From: Magnaporthiopsis rhizophila
Taxonomy: Eukaryota; Ascomycota; Sordariomycetes; Magnaporthales; Magnaporthaceae
Assembly: GCA_003049465.1 (NCBI GenBank)
Contig: PYSS01000036.1
Location: 124,001 to 188,000 of the forward strand
Length of the DNA stretch: 64,000 nucleotides
Direction of reading: 5' to 3'
Shown: positions 33,328-42,178 of the stretch, piece by piece
How the letters are laid out: the number at the start of each line of letters is the position of its first letter
Numbering within the stretch: position 1 is the first letter of the stretch
Notes under the pieces: generated by a model
Databases searched by the model: none
Seen by the model: the letters and a program-made list of their open reading frames with translations, nothing else
Told to the model about the DNA's origin: nothing
Position numbers and translations under genes: made by a program

Positions 33328-34705
33328 TCAACCCAGCTGCAAGACGTCACCGCGCTTGAGCGCGTCGATCGCCTCCTTGGTCAGCGGGTCCTTGCCGTCG
33401 AACGCGGCCTTCTTGCGCTCCGCCGGCTTCCAGCTGGTGATGTCGAGCCAGTCGCCGCCGATGGCCGTCTTGGCCGTGCGCCGGTGCAGGGTCGCCACGC
33501 CCCCCTGCTCCCGCTTGTAGTTGCGCAGCCGCGTGTCGAACTTCCAGGGGCTCTTGTTGGCGCCCGCCTGCGGCAGCTTGTCCTCGGGAAGCGGCTTGAT
33601 CCCGTCTAGCACTGCCGCGACGCCGCCGCCCTGGGGAATGGCGACCGAGTACTTGCGCGCGTAGCCCAGCGCGATCTCGTTGAACGTCGCAATGTCGGGC
33701 AGGCCCTTGGTGGCGACGTCGTCGCAGTCCGTCTCGAGGGCGCCGGCGAACTCGACGAACATGGCGATGGTGATGCCGAGGTCCTTGATCTCGGACGTGG
33801 CCGACAACTGCCCCTCGCGCTCGAGCGTGTAGAGCATGTCGAGGGACATTGCGCCCACCGTCATGACCAGCACCCTCAGGCCGTCGCCGTCGTCGATCCT
33901 ACGTGCCATGGTTTGGGTCATGTCAGCAATGCAGTACAAGTTACGATGGCATGCCCGACAGCCCAGACGGGTTCGTTGCTTCCAGCGGCAGCGTCAGCAC
34001 TTACATGCCCGTGGGCGAGTCCATGGCACTCTTGGCCAGCTTCCTGATGCCCGAGCAGACGGCCCACTGCTCCTTCCAGTTGTAGTTCTTGGCCTTGCCG
34101 GCCTCCTCGTAGTCGAGCAGGGCGTTTTGGAACACCTGCACCCAGCCGTAGCCTTCGTGGTCGTTGAACGTGTACATGCCGAAGTTATCTGGGCAGCGCA
34201 GGTCCGTCTGCACCCAGTAATTTCTGAACCTCAGCTGGCCCGCGTCCATGATGACCCACGGGTGGTCCGGGTGGTCGGCGGCTGGCTTGAGGCACAGGCA
34301 CGTCTTGCCGCCGTCGCAGTCCTTGCCGTCGTCTCCTTGATCATCTTGTCCTTCTTCCTCATCCTCATCCTCGCCCTCGTCCTCGTCGTCCTCGTCCCTC
34401 GGCTTCTTAAACGGGCTGTGGCACAAGGAGATGTACCTGTACGCCTTGGCCTTGTCCTGCGTCTTGACCAGGTACTCGCCTTCGAGGTTGGAAGAGCTCG
34501 AGTACGGCGTGTAGCGCGTCTAAGCCGCTGCCTTCAGAACGGATGCGCGGAAGGCGTCGGGGTCGACAGGGCTGTCCGCGCCGTCCGACGACGCGCCGCC
34601 ACCAGCGTCGTCTTCCGCGGGCTGCGCCTGGCCTTGGTCCGACTTTCGCGACTTTCTTCCCCGCGTGCTCGACGCTTGGGCCGGGGCGGAGCGTTTCGGT
34701 GGCAT
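33328..34705 (-). CDS. Conserved fungal protein of unknown function, frame broken by one TAG
   Basis: The gene reads from ATG at 34705 to TGA at 33328-33330 with one clear intron (donor GTAAGT at 34004, acceptor GTAG before 33898). The frame is open over 424 codons except codon 62, a TAG at 34522-34520. Before it comes a Lys-rich basic N terminus (MPPKRSAPAQASSTRGRKSR). After it come TRYTPYSSSSNLEGEY, an acidic run (DEDDEDEGEDEDEEEG), the Cys-rich CDGGKTCLCLKPAADHPDHP, the core LRCPDNFGMYTFNDHEGYGW and a C terminus with IGGDWLDITSWKPAERKKAA. I recognise this as a multi-copy uncharacterised family of Sordariomycetes. The TAG may be a nonsense mutation, an edited codon, or part of a 48-base in-frame intron with a poor GTCGAC donor and a CTTAG acceptor. 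Confidence 0.7.
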
Positions 34706-36668
34706 AGCGGATTGTGTGGGGGGAGGTCGGTCTTGAATTAGGTTAGTTGTCCGATAGGTATTTCGTCAGAAGTAATGCGGCGGCGCGGAAAATTGGCTTT
34801 CGAGCTGCACCACCAAAACTTAGGTTTGTCTTGTGGACAAGACCGGGCTTTTTAAGCTGCAGCCCAAAAGGCAAAAGCAGGGTGTTTCGTCGCAATGGAA
34901 GCTTCTCCTAGATGTTTGAGCAGGGTTCCTCCGCTCCAGTCTATCACGCCCTGGGCGCGTCACGGGAGTGCCATGATGTCATTGGGGATAACCCCTGGCT
35001 GGGTCTGTGCATTAGGGTTTTGCTCCTCGCGGCTGTCACTGTGACGCCAACCTGCCTCGAGCCTGCCTCCATCACACGCCGTCGACGCCAAAACGCCACC
35101 CCATTTCCCGGAACATGGCAAAGGTTATGGCGGCGACGAGGTCCTTTAGCCTGCAAGAAACGCAGGTCCGAAGTAACCAAGTCTCCCTCGTGCTGTCTCA
35201 CTAAACCGAGTGTGCCAACACGGCCGCAATACCAGGACACTGGCTCGAGTCTTAGCGCCGCCAGTTGCAGCCGGGGAGCCTATCCAGCCCCGCATCTTGG
35301 AGCAACATGAGTTCATGACCGTGTCTATGTACAGGTCACAAGGATCATAAACGTTATTTTTATGGGTCATTTCCTAATTAGGCCAGGTACCCACGTACAT
35401 TCTCACTCATAGAAAATCACACCGAAGCTTATGTATCTTTTGCCACTTCCCACTTATCAAGTACTTGGCTCACACCAAAACTTGCACCTCGCGCTTGGTA
35501 ACCCCCCGGCACCAGCCAAACTAACGTTTATGATCCCTGTGACCTGTTGAAAAGCAGAAAACGCTCTGCCTCAGCCAGATCTTCTTAGTTTGGCCGAGAT
35601 ACCCAGCAACCGAACGGATTTCAGTACAGCACGTGCCATTGCAGCATAACGCAACAGACTGGATAATCAGGGTCGCGCCAAGCACCAACGGCAAAAAAGG
35701 CGTCGCTTGTTGGTGTCTATCAATACATCAACCTTTCCCCGACCCAGCTTGAGACCGGATTCTCAGCGACCGTTGAATCACAAGAACCGACACTCTCGCT
35801 TTAGCCACCACTGGCAGCGGCACTATTGCCGTAGTTCTCGTGTTCTACCACTGCTGGAGCGGACCCGACTCGAAGACCAGGTTATGACCCCGACATTCAC
35901 AAGCTCACGGAGCTTGCGGCGACTATGGCTCGCGTCCAGCAGTCCCAAGTTTGCTAAGTATCCGCCGCCGTTTGTAGACCGAAAGGAGTAGGTCACGATG
36001 CGGCTGTCCGACCTACTTGGGGCTGTCTACGTGCAGCCAAGCAATAGAGCCACACCTGAGCCGAGTGACGGCGATTGTATGAGGGGCAATGCTGAAGCTG
36101 CGGGTAGGGTACTTTGAAATTCGAGGCCGTTTGTGTCAACCTATGCCCTGTGTTTATCTCGGGTTGATGGACGCCTTGGCCGCTGACGAAAAAAAAAGCC
36201 GTAATAATATTATTTCCATTTCCATTTCGTTTGTTCAATCGTTCGATTTATTATCAGCATATAGTGCCACGCAATTTGCTCTGCCAGCAAACGGGTTCAA
36301 CCGGTGAGGATAGACGTTGACAGCCGGGCAAAGCCTTGACAGGGCGAGTGAAATCGAGGATCGTGTGGGAGACGAGACAAACAACAGCTCGCCTGGTGGG
36401 CCTCCCGCGTCTGGGGACTGGGTCACACCGGAGGCACCTGCAGCCCGCCGGCGGCAAACCAACAGCCCACGTCAAGAAGAAGAAGCCCGAAGACAAGAAA
36501 AACGTGCCCTCCTTTCCTCAATCCTCCTCCCATAGGATAGCTATTCTGGCAAACGCGGGGGAAAAAAAAAAGAAGAGGGAAGATATTCTCACGTCCATTC
36601 AACCTCTCCACGATTAACCACCTACCAATTGCCTCACTTCACAAAATCGCGACGAAAACATTCACACA
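34706..36668. other. Divergent intergenic region, no gene seen
   Basis: 1.96 kb between the starts of the unknown-family gene (minus) and the IFI6-like gene (plus). Short frames here lack motifs. It presumably holds both promoters. Confidence 0.45.
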
Positions 36669-37360
36669 ATGGCCGACTACTTGAAAGCCGCCACGGCCTG
36701 GGTCAAGGCCAACCCACGGACCAGCGCCACCGTCGGCACCGGCCTGACCGTCGTCGCCGCGCCCGCTCTTGTCTTCGCGCCCATCCTCGGCGCGATCGGA
36801 TTCGGCAGTGGAGGAGTCCTCGCAGGTGGGTGTACTTGATCCCGGGGCTACCCCCATCACCCGCGTTGCCCTCGCAAGCCTCACAATATGTACCATTTTA
36901 TGGCATTCGAAGGAATCTCGGCACCTCTAACCCCAACTCCCGCGGCTTTTGCCCCGACGCCACGGGTTTTCTTTGAGATCCAGGCTCCATTGCCGCAGGC
37001 GCCCAAGCCGCCGCCGGAAACGTCGCAGCCGGAGGCTTGTTCGCCACGCTCACGAGCGCCGCCATGGGCGGATACGGAGCCGCCGTCGTCGGCGGAGTAG
37101 TCCAGGCTGCGGGCGGCATAGCCGCAGCCGGTGCGGCTGCCAAGAAGCTTTCCGAGAGGCGGGATGGGGAGCAGGATGGGGAGGAGGATGGGGAGCAGGA
37201 TGGGGAGGAGGATGGGGAGCAGGATGGGGAGCAGGATGGGGAGCAGGATGGGGAGCAGGATGAGAAGCAGGATGAGAAGCAGGATGAGAAGCAGGATGAG
37301 AAGCAGGATGAGAAGCAGGATGAGAAGCAGGATGAGAAGCAGGTGGGAAGCAGTATGTGA
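36669..37360 (+). CDS. IFI6/ISG12-like (interferon-induced 6-16 family) small membrane protein with acidic repeat tail
   Basis: Two exons, 36669-36825 and 36984-37360, encode 177 residues. The core is Gly/Ala-rich and hydrophobic: TVVAAPALVFAPILGAIGFG, then GSIAAGAQAAAGNVAAGGLF, FATLTSAAMGGYGAAVVGG and AAGGIAAAGAAAKKL. This is the pattern of the interferon-induced 6-16 family (Pfam IFI6), small mitochondrial or ER membrane proteins in animals that also occur as multi-copy genes in fungi, where their role is not established. Residues about 113-172 are a strict tetrapeptide repeat: eight DGEQ/DGEE units, then seven DEKQ units. This highly acidic to mixed-charge tail is unlike the short ends of family members known to me and probably grew by slippage of the 12-base unit. 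Confidence 0.85.
37163..37342 (+). repeat. Coding 12-base minisatellite, 15 units
   Basis: Fifteen in-frame 12-base units: eight of the GATGGGGAGCAG/GATGGGGAGGAG type, then seven of GATGAGAAGCAG. It encodes the charged tail of the IFI6-like protein. The two homogeneous blocks show expansion in two steps. Confidence 0.95.
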
Positions 37361-37997
37361 AGCAGGATGGGGAGCAATAAGCCATTTGATGCTTTTTGCA
37401 CGAGGTGCATCCACGAGGGTCTGAGATACATATCTATGGAGGACGGAGAAAGGCACGACTTCTCGCAAGAGAGGGACTCGGTGACTGCAGTGGCAGTGAC
37501 TCGTGGCTTTTCTCCAGCATGGATCCGGCATCAGTACCGGTCATCAGTCATCAGTGCAGCCAATGATCAGAGTGCACACTTGTTTTTCCATGACCAAAAC
37601 TGCAGTCTCCCGAGTTACGCGTGGTCCCATCTATATTTTTCCCGAAGCGAGGCTGTCGTCCACACCCGTAACGTTTTTTACCTTTCTTTTCCCTTATATC
37701 CACTTCTGTCAGCATCTTTGAGTAAATCACATTCAAATGATAATTATTGCAAATTTGCCCTTTCTGTCAATTCCGGTAATATCTCTCATAGCTCTACCAC
37801 TCGCGAAACTCTTTCGTACACGCCACGCCACCTATCCTGAAGGGAAGTTAAAAGCGGGAGCAAGAAGAAGGAAGAGCTGAAGAAAAGACTGTGTGCTGGT
37901 CGGTATTTTTCATGACTGACAAAATGTAAACTGTGACAAAAGAGAAATTCCAGTGTTCCAGAGTTTCGGGGGAGTTCCATTCCCGGCGACGGCTGCA
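37361..37997. other. Convergent intergenic region
   Basis: 637 bases between the 3' ends of the IFI6-like gene and the 2EXR-type gene. The repeat-like unit GATGGGGAGCA recurs once just after the stop, at about 37366. No gene seen. Confidence 0.45.
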
Positions 37998-39097
37998 TCA
38001 CAACAGACGTTCACCATCTTCCTTGAGCTCGTCAAGCCAGCCGACGAGCCTATCTCCCTGGAGCTCCATCTCGAACACTGCACAACCAAGTTCAGCGCCG
38101 TCATCAACTCCATAGTCCCACAAAACGTTGATAGACACATCTCGGACATGACTGAAAACTTCGGAGGTGTCGAGGAGTTCCGCAATTTGGAGCATATGTT
38201 TCGTCAAATGATCCATCCAGATCGCCTCCAGGTGATTGACGCTGCAAGGCACCTTCGAAACTCGAATTTCCTTCCTACTTCCCTTCTTGGCCACCGACGC
38301 TACCAAGCCACTGGATCTTGGGCCAGCGGTACGTAGTTGGGGATCGACCACGCGGGGGATTGGTGCCGGTTCATCGTCGTCGCCACTGGCCGAAATTTTG
38401 CTGTCAGCAGATTTCTCGGCAGCTACATGACGGATCGTCTGCAAATTTGTGACTGAAATAAAGTTGATATAACAAAGAGGGGCAAAAATACTGACGAGAC
38501 GTTAGAGCCTCCAAGATCGAGGTCGGCCAAGATATCGGGAGAATATGGTATCTCAGGCCAATAGACCCAAGGGCTCCAAACGGGGTCTACATGGGGGTCA
38601 TCAGACCTGTCGGCACGCCATTCGAAATCAATGGAGGAGATGTCGCTGTCAAGGTAGCGGTCAACCACGTCGGCGAGATGGCGGGCCGAGTCGAAAGCGC
38701 CTCCTTGGATTCCAAGGGTTGCGCGTCCCGCAATTTCATTGTAATAGGCGTCCAGGAAAATTGGCTCATCGATTTCGCTATCTTCCTTGAGAGACCGGAC
38801 ACGAGGCGGGACGTACAGAAAGGTGACCGGCCGCGGACGAAAGTTGAATCTAATGGCGGCCTCCCGCGCCTCGCTGCAGATCGCCATGATTGGGAGAGGC
38901 TCGATGAGGATGGTGAATTCTGGCTCGCAACAGCCGTTGCGAATTCTGTCTAGGTACCAAGGCCCCGATTCCACGTCACATAACTTGTTCGTGACGTCCT
39001 GGATGCATGCCGCGGCGGCCTCCTTCTAGACTTGGCGGCGCAGCTCGAGCGGGAGGCGTGGGAAGAGATTAAACATGGCTGGATCTAGGTCTGCCAT
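37998..39097 (-). pseudogene. 2EXR-type fungal protein gene with one in-frame TAG at the conserved Trp
   Basis: Start ATG at 39097, exons 39097-38492 and 38438-37998 (donor GTATTT, acceptor TTTGCAG), 349 codons including one TAG at 39028-39026 (codon 24). The N terminus reads FNLFPRLPLELRRQV and then the stop; in the fungal 2EXR family this motif is F.xFPxLPxELRxxIW, so the TAG stands exactly where Trp is expected. The frame continues without further stops: ESGPWYLDRIRN, the typical ILIEPLPIMAICSEAREAAI, then FLYVPPRVRSLKED and a C-terminal helical part ending LKEDGERLL. 2EXR proteins are abundant, fast-evolving and of unknown function. A downstream ATG would remove the core motif. By convention this is a pseudogene, but UAG-to-UGG mRNA editing would restore the expected residue. 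Confidence 0.75.
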
Positions 39098-39369
39098 GGC
39101 TTCTGGGTGGATCGATGTCACGGTCAAAAGTGATGTTTTGACAAAGAGGGGGTTGACATGCTCCGGTCGCAAGACGCTTGTCAAACAGAGCGAAGGGAGG
39201 ATGAGCCCAAAGGGTAAAGGAACAGAATTAAAAGGGAAGACGGGAGGAGAGAGACGGAGTTCCAACAGCGTGGCTTCCATTTCAGCCCAAGAAAAAAAGT
39301 GGAAGCGGCTAGGTACTTGAGAAGGCGCTGAGGCAACCACGCGCCAACACCCACCTACGTAGGTCGAGG

Positions 39370-41100
39370 TCAGCACTCAATCCCCAGCTCCCGTGCCCGA
39401 GCAGCAGCCAACGCGCTCCGCGACCTGAGGCGCAGCGGATCGCCCACAGCCTCAGCAGCCAGGACGGTCCCACCCACGCCCGCGAAACCCAGGGCGATAA
39501 ACAGCCCCGCCGTCTCGAGCGGGAGGTATGCCGCGGACCGGAATCGGATCACGAACCACATGGCGCGCGCGGCGCCCGCCAGCAGCGAGGCGAGGCCAAA
39601 CTTCCGCCGCAGCACCACATCGGCAGCTGCGGCCCACAGCAGAGGCAGCAGGTCGCCGGCGACGCCGCAGTATAGCTCGGCGGCGTGCAACACCAGGCGG
39701 GAAGGTGAGGTGGACGTCGCGACGGTCTGGAGGAGCGAGGCGCGGACGCGGGGCGGGCGGGAAAGGACGAGGTTGCGGTAGGCGACGAGGAGGGAGAAGG
39801 CGTGGGCGAGACGGCAGAAGAGATACTCTGCCGTGGCGAGCGTCCAGACGAGGAAGGCGAGGGCTTGCAGCTGGAGCAGGACGTTGCCAGTGGCCCCTGC
39901 CCTGGACCTGCGGCAGCGAGTCATCAGGAAAGCCCCCGCGGCGTCAAAGACGGCGCGCTGGCAGTACATGAACGCCACGGTCGAGAACGGCACGGCCAGG
40001 TTCTCCTCAACCAGGAGGTCGGGCCGCGACCGCGCGACGCGCAGCGACTCGACGGGGCGCGCGTAGACGTAAGCTCCCAGCCACGGCAGCAGGACGCGGC
40101 GCGCGTGGTTGAGAAGCAGGGCGACCGCGAACAGCAGAGCCGTCGAGCGGTACCCGCCGCCGCCTACGATGGCCGTCTTGGAATCTGTCCACAGCTGGAG
40201 CGTTCCGGCGCCGAGCGCGTCAGACACGCGCGAGCTTGCTACTGCGGCACGGTGGAACATGGGCGGGATGCGGAGGAGGACGCCGAGGGCCTGGAACGGG
40301 TGGTGCACGTGCTGGACTTGCAGGGCCAGGACCGCGAGGGACGACGATGTACGAGGGCCGCGGGAGCCGGGTGCGTCGCCGGAGAGAACCTGCTTTGCCG
40401 TCTCGGTGACGAGCGCGACGCGCCAGTGGAACGGGGATATACGCCGGCCCCGGGATGGATGAGCGGCCACAACCGCACTGTTCTTGTCCGAGGAGACGAC
40501 GCTGGACGGGCTTAGATCTTCCATCGTAGTCGCCAGCTCCGACAGATGGCCCAGCAGAGATTGGATGGCCGCATTCTTGTCCGTCTGCCGAGTCGAGAAG
40601 GGCACGTCTGAGAAGGCTGTGACAAGGGCACGCATCTCTGCCACGGCTGCCGCGACGATCCTCCCCCATTCGCCCTCCATCTTGTGTCTCTCCACCACCC
40701 CATACATGTCGCCACACGGCTTTGTTTTGCGGCGGCGCAAAGATGCCCCAGAATCAACAACGGCGGATTGTTCCTCCGATCCCGCCCGGGAAACCGGCGC
40801 CCCTGCAGTCTGGCAGAACCCCGAAACCGCCACCGCCGCCAAGGACTCCGCCGCCGAGCACACCAGCTCCAGCGCGTCGAGGACGGCAACCTGGTGCTGG
40901 AGCCCCGCCCTTGCTCTCCGGACGGGCCCGCCAAGAGCCGACACCGACACCGACGCCGACAAGCCCGTCGGCTGAGCGGCGACGGCCGCGGCCTCGGTCT
41001 CGGCGGCCAGGTCCGAGAGGAGTCTTAGCCCCCGGCGGCAGAGCTGGCGGACGTCGCTGCCATCTGATTTGTTGGCAGACGGGGTTGCGGGTTTGGCCAT
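39370..41100 (-). CDS. Multi-pass membrane protein, unknown family
   Basis: An intronless frame of 576 residues from ATG 41100. The first 270 residues are soluble and Ala/Ser-rich with a short amphipathic start (VRQLCRRGLRLLSDLAAETE). Several hydrophobic segments follow: STALLFAVALLLNHARRVLL, LLQLQALAFLVWTLATAEYL, LYCGVAGDLLPLLWAAAADV and AGLFIALGFAGVGGTVLAAE. The C terminus is Arg-rich (RLRSRSALAAARARELGIEC). I do not recognise the family. The whole reading frame is GC-rich, so opposite-strand frames are also long, but the ordered hydrophobic segments on this strand favour it. Its promoter is interrupted by T runs and a 5-N gap from 41117 on, so the true start could lie further upstream. Confidence 0.6.
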   Translation of the reverse strand: MAKPATPSANKSDGSDVRQLCRRGLRLLSDLAAETEAAAVAAQPTGLSASVSVSALGGPVRRARAGLQHQVAVLDALELVCSAAESLAAVAVSGFCQTAGAPVSRAGSEEQSAVVDSGASLRRRKTKPCGDMYGVVERHKMEGEWGRIVAAAVAEMRALVTAFSDVPFSTRQTDKNAAIQSLLGHLSELATTMEDLSPSSVVSSDKNSAVVAAHPSRGRRISPFHWRVALVTETAKQVLSGDAPGSRGPRTSSSLAVLALQVQHVHHPFQALGVLLRIPPMFHRAAVASSRVSDALGAGTLQLWTDSKTAIVGGGGYRSTALLFAVALLLNHARRVLLPWLGAYVYARPVESLRVARSRPDLLVEENLAVPFSTVAFMYCQRAVFDAAGAFLMTRCRRSRAGATGNVLLQLQALAFLVWTLATAEYLFCRLAHAFSLLVAYRNLVLSRPPRVRASLLQTVATSTSPSRLVLHAAELYCGVAGDLLPLLWAAAADVVLRRKFGLASLLAGAARAMWFVIRFRSAAYLPLETAGLFIALGFAGVGGTVLAAEAVGDPLRLRSRSALAAARARELGIEC

Positions 41101-41115
41101 GCTTTTGCGTCGCGC

Positions 41116-41116
<1 letters not shown>

Positions 41117-41153
<37 letters not shown>

Positions 41154-41161
41154 CGTNNNNN

Positions 41162-41186
<25 letters not shown>
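41117..41186. other. Assembly gap (5 N) flanked by long T runs
   Basis: T37 at 41117-41153, then CGT, five N at 41157-41161, then T25 at 41162-41186. The five N are a placeholder. The flanking runs are probably one homopolymer or simple repeat that the assembler could not cross, so the length here is unreliable. Confidence 0.95.
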
Positions 41187-41192
<6 letters not shown>

Positions 41193-42178
41193 TCTAGTGA
41201 CGTTCTGGCTGCCGTGTCGGGTCGGGTCGGGTCCCGCTTCAACGTTCCATTGCCGTCGCCGCCGAAATCCCCACTATGGAGACTGCTACCTACGATATAT
41301 GCCTACGTGCAGATCTTGGTGTGGAAGGATGGATGGGATGGATGGATGGCTGGGCCGCAAAACTCCCGCGTTTTTCCTGCCTACCCCTGACTAAGTCCAA
41401 AAACGGATTCGGTGCCGCTGCCATCTGCTCCGATTGGCTCAGTGCATTTTTAGCTCCGGGTTCGCATCCGCTGGTCTTGCAGGTAGCATTATCCCAGCCG
41501 CGCCTAAAGTCGCAAAGATCCAAGACGGCATGTGTCAACGCAAGTCCATCGAGCAGTTTGGAAAAGTCGACTGAAAAGGCAAATATTGCCAGCTCGTGTA
41601 GTCCAAATTGAGCCCGAGCATGAAGAAAGCTAACCGCAAAAATGGGTAGGTACATTTAGTTTACAAAGAAAATCCTGCGCTTCTCTCAGATTCCGACAAT
41701 CCGGGACCCAGAGTCTGCCGGAGGTATCTCCCGTCATCTTTTTCTTTTCCCTTTTCTTTCTTTTTTTTCTTCTTTTTTTTTCTTTCTATTTTAACGTTTA
41801 TTTTCTTTTGCAAGAAATCTCGACGTGCGTATTTTGGGCCAACTCGGTGTTTCAGACACCGGTAGTACAAAACGGCTTTTTTGCGCTCGCTCCTCCTGGT
41901 TGTTGGTAGAACATGTCTGCGGTACTGTTTCTTCCAGCAGACTAGGCGCGCTTCGTGGCTTGCCGGGTCCGGTGGGATCCCGAATCCAGGCCATAAGCAC
42001 GGCATGGAGGGCTGTGGGCCGCGGGCAGCGAGTGATTGTGTCATCGCAGAGTTGGGACGCAAGGTGACTGCAAAAATTACAGAGATCGGAGACTGCTCAG
42101 CCTCATTGACACCATCTTTCTCAGCCCAAGCCGCGGGGGCATCGCCGAGGCCTCGGGGACCGGCTCAACGCTCGGCTG
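41187..42178. other. Intergenic region with small simple repeats
   Basis: About 1 kb with a TCGGG repeat at about 41216-41231, a GGAT repeat at about 41327-41349 and a T/C-rich stretch at 41740-41810. It lies between the promoter of the orphan membrane protein and the 3' end of the centrosomin-motif gene. No gene seen. Confidence 0.45.

Noticed and set aside
36881..37531. 216-codon minus frame with Leu-Ile-Leu repeats
   Set aside because: This is the reverse reading of the 12-base repeats in the IFI6-like gene; the plus strand has the family core and correct splicing.
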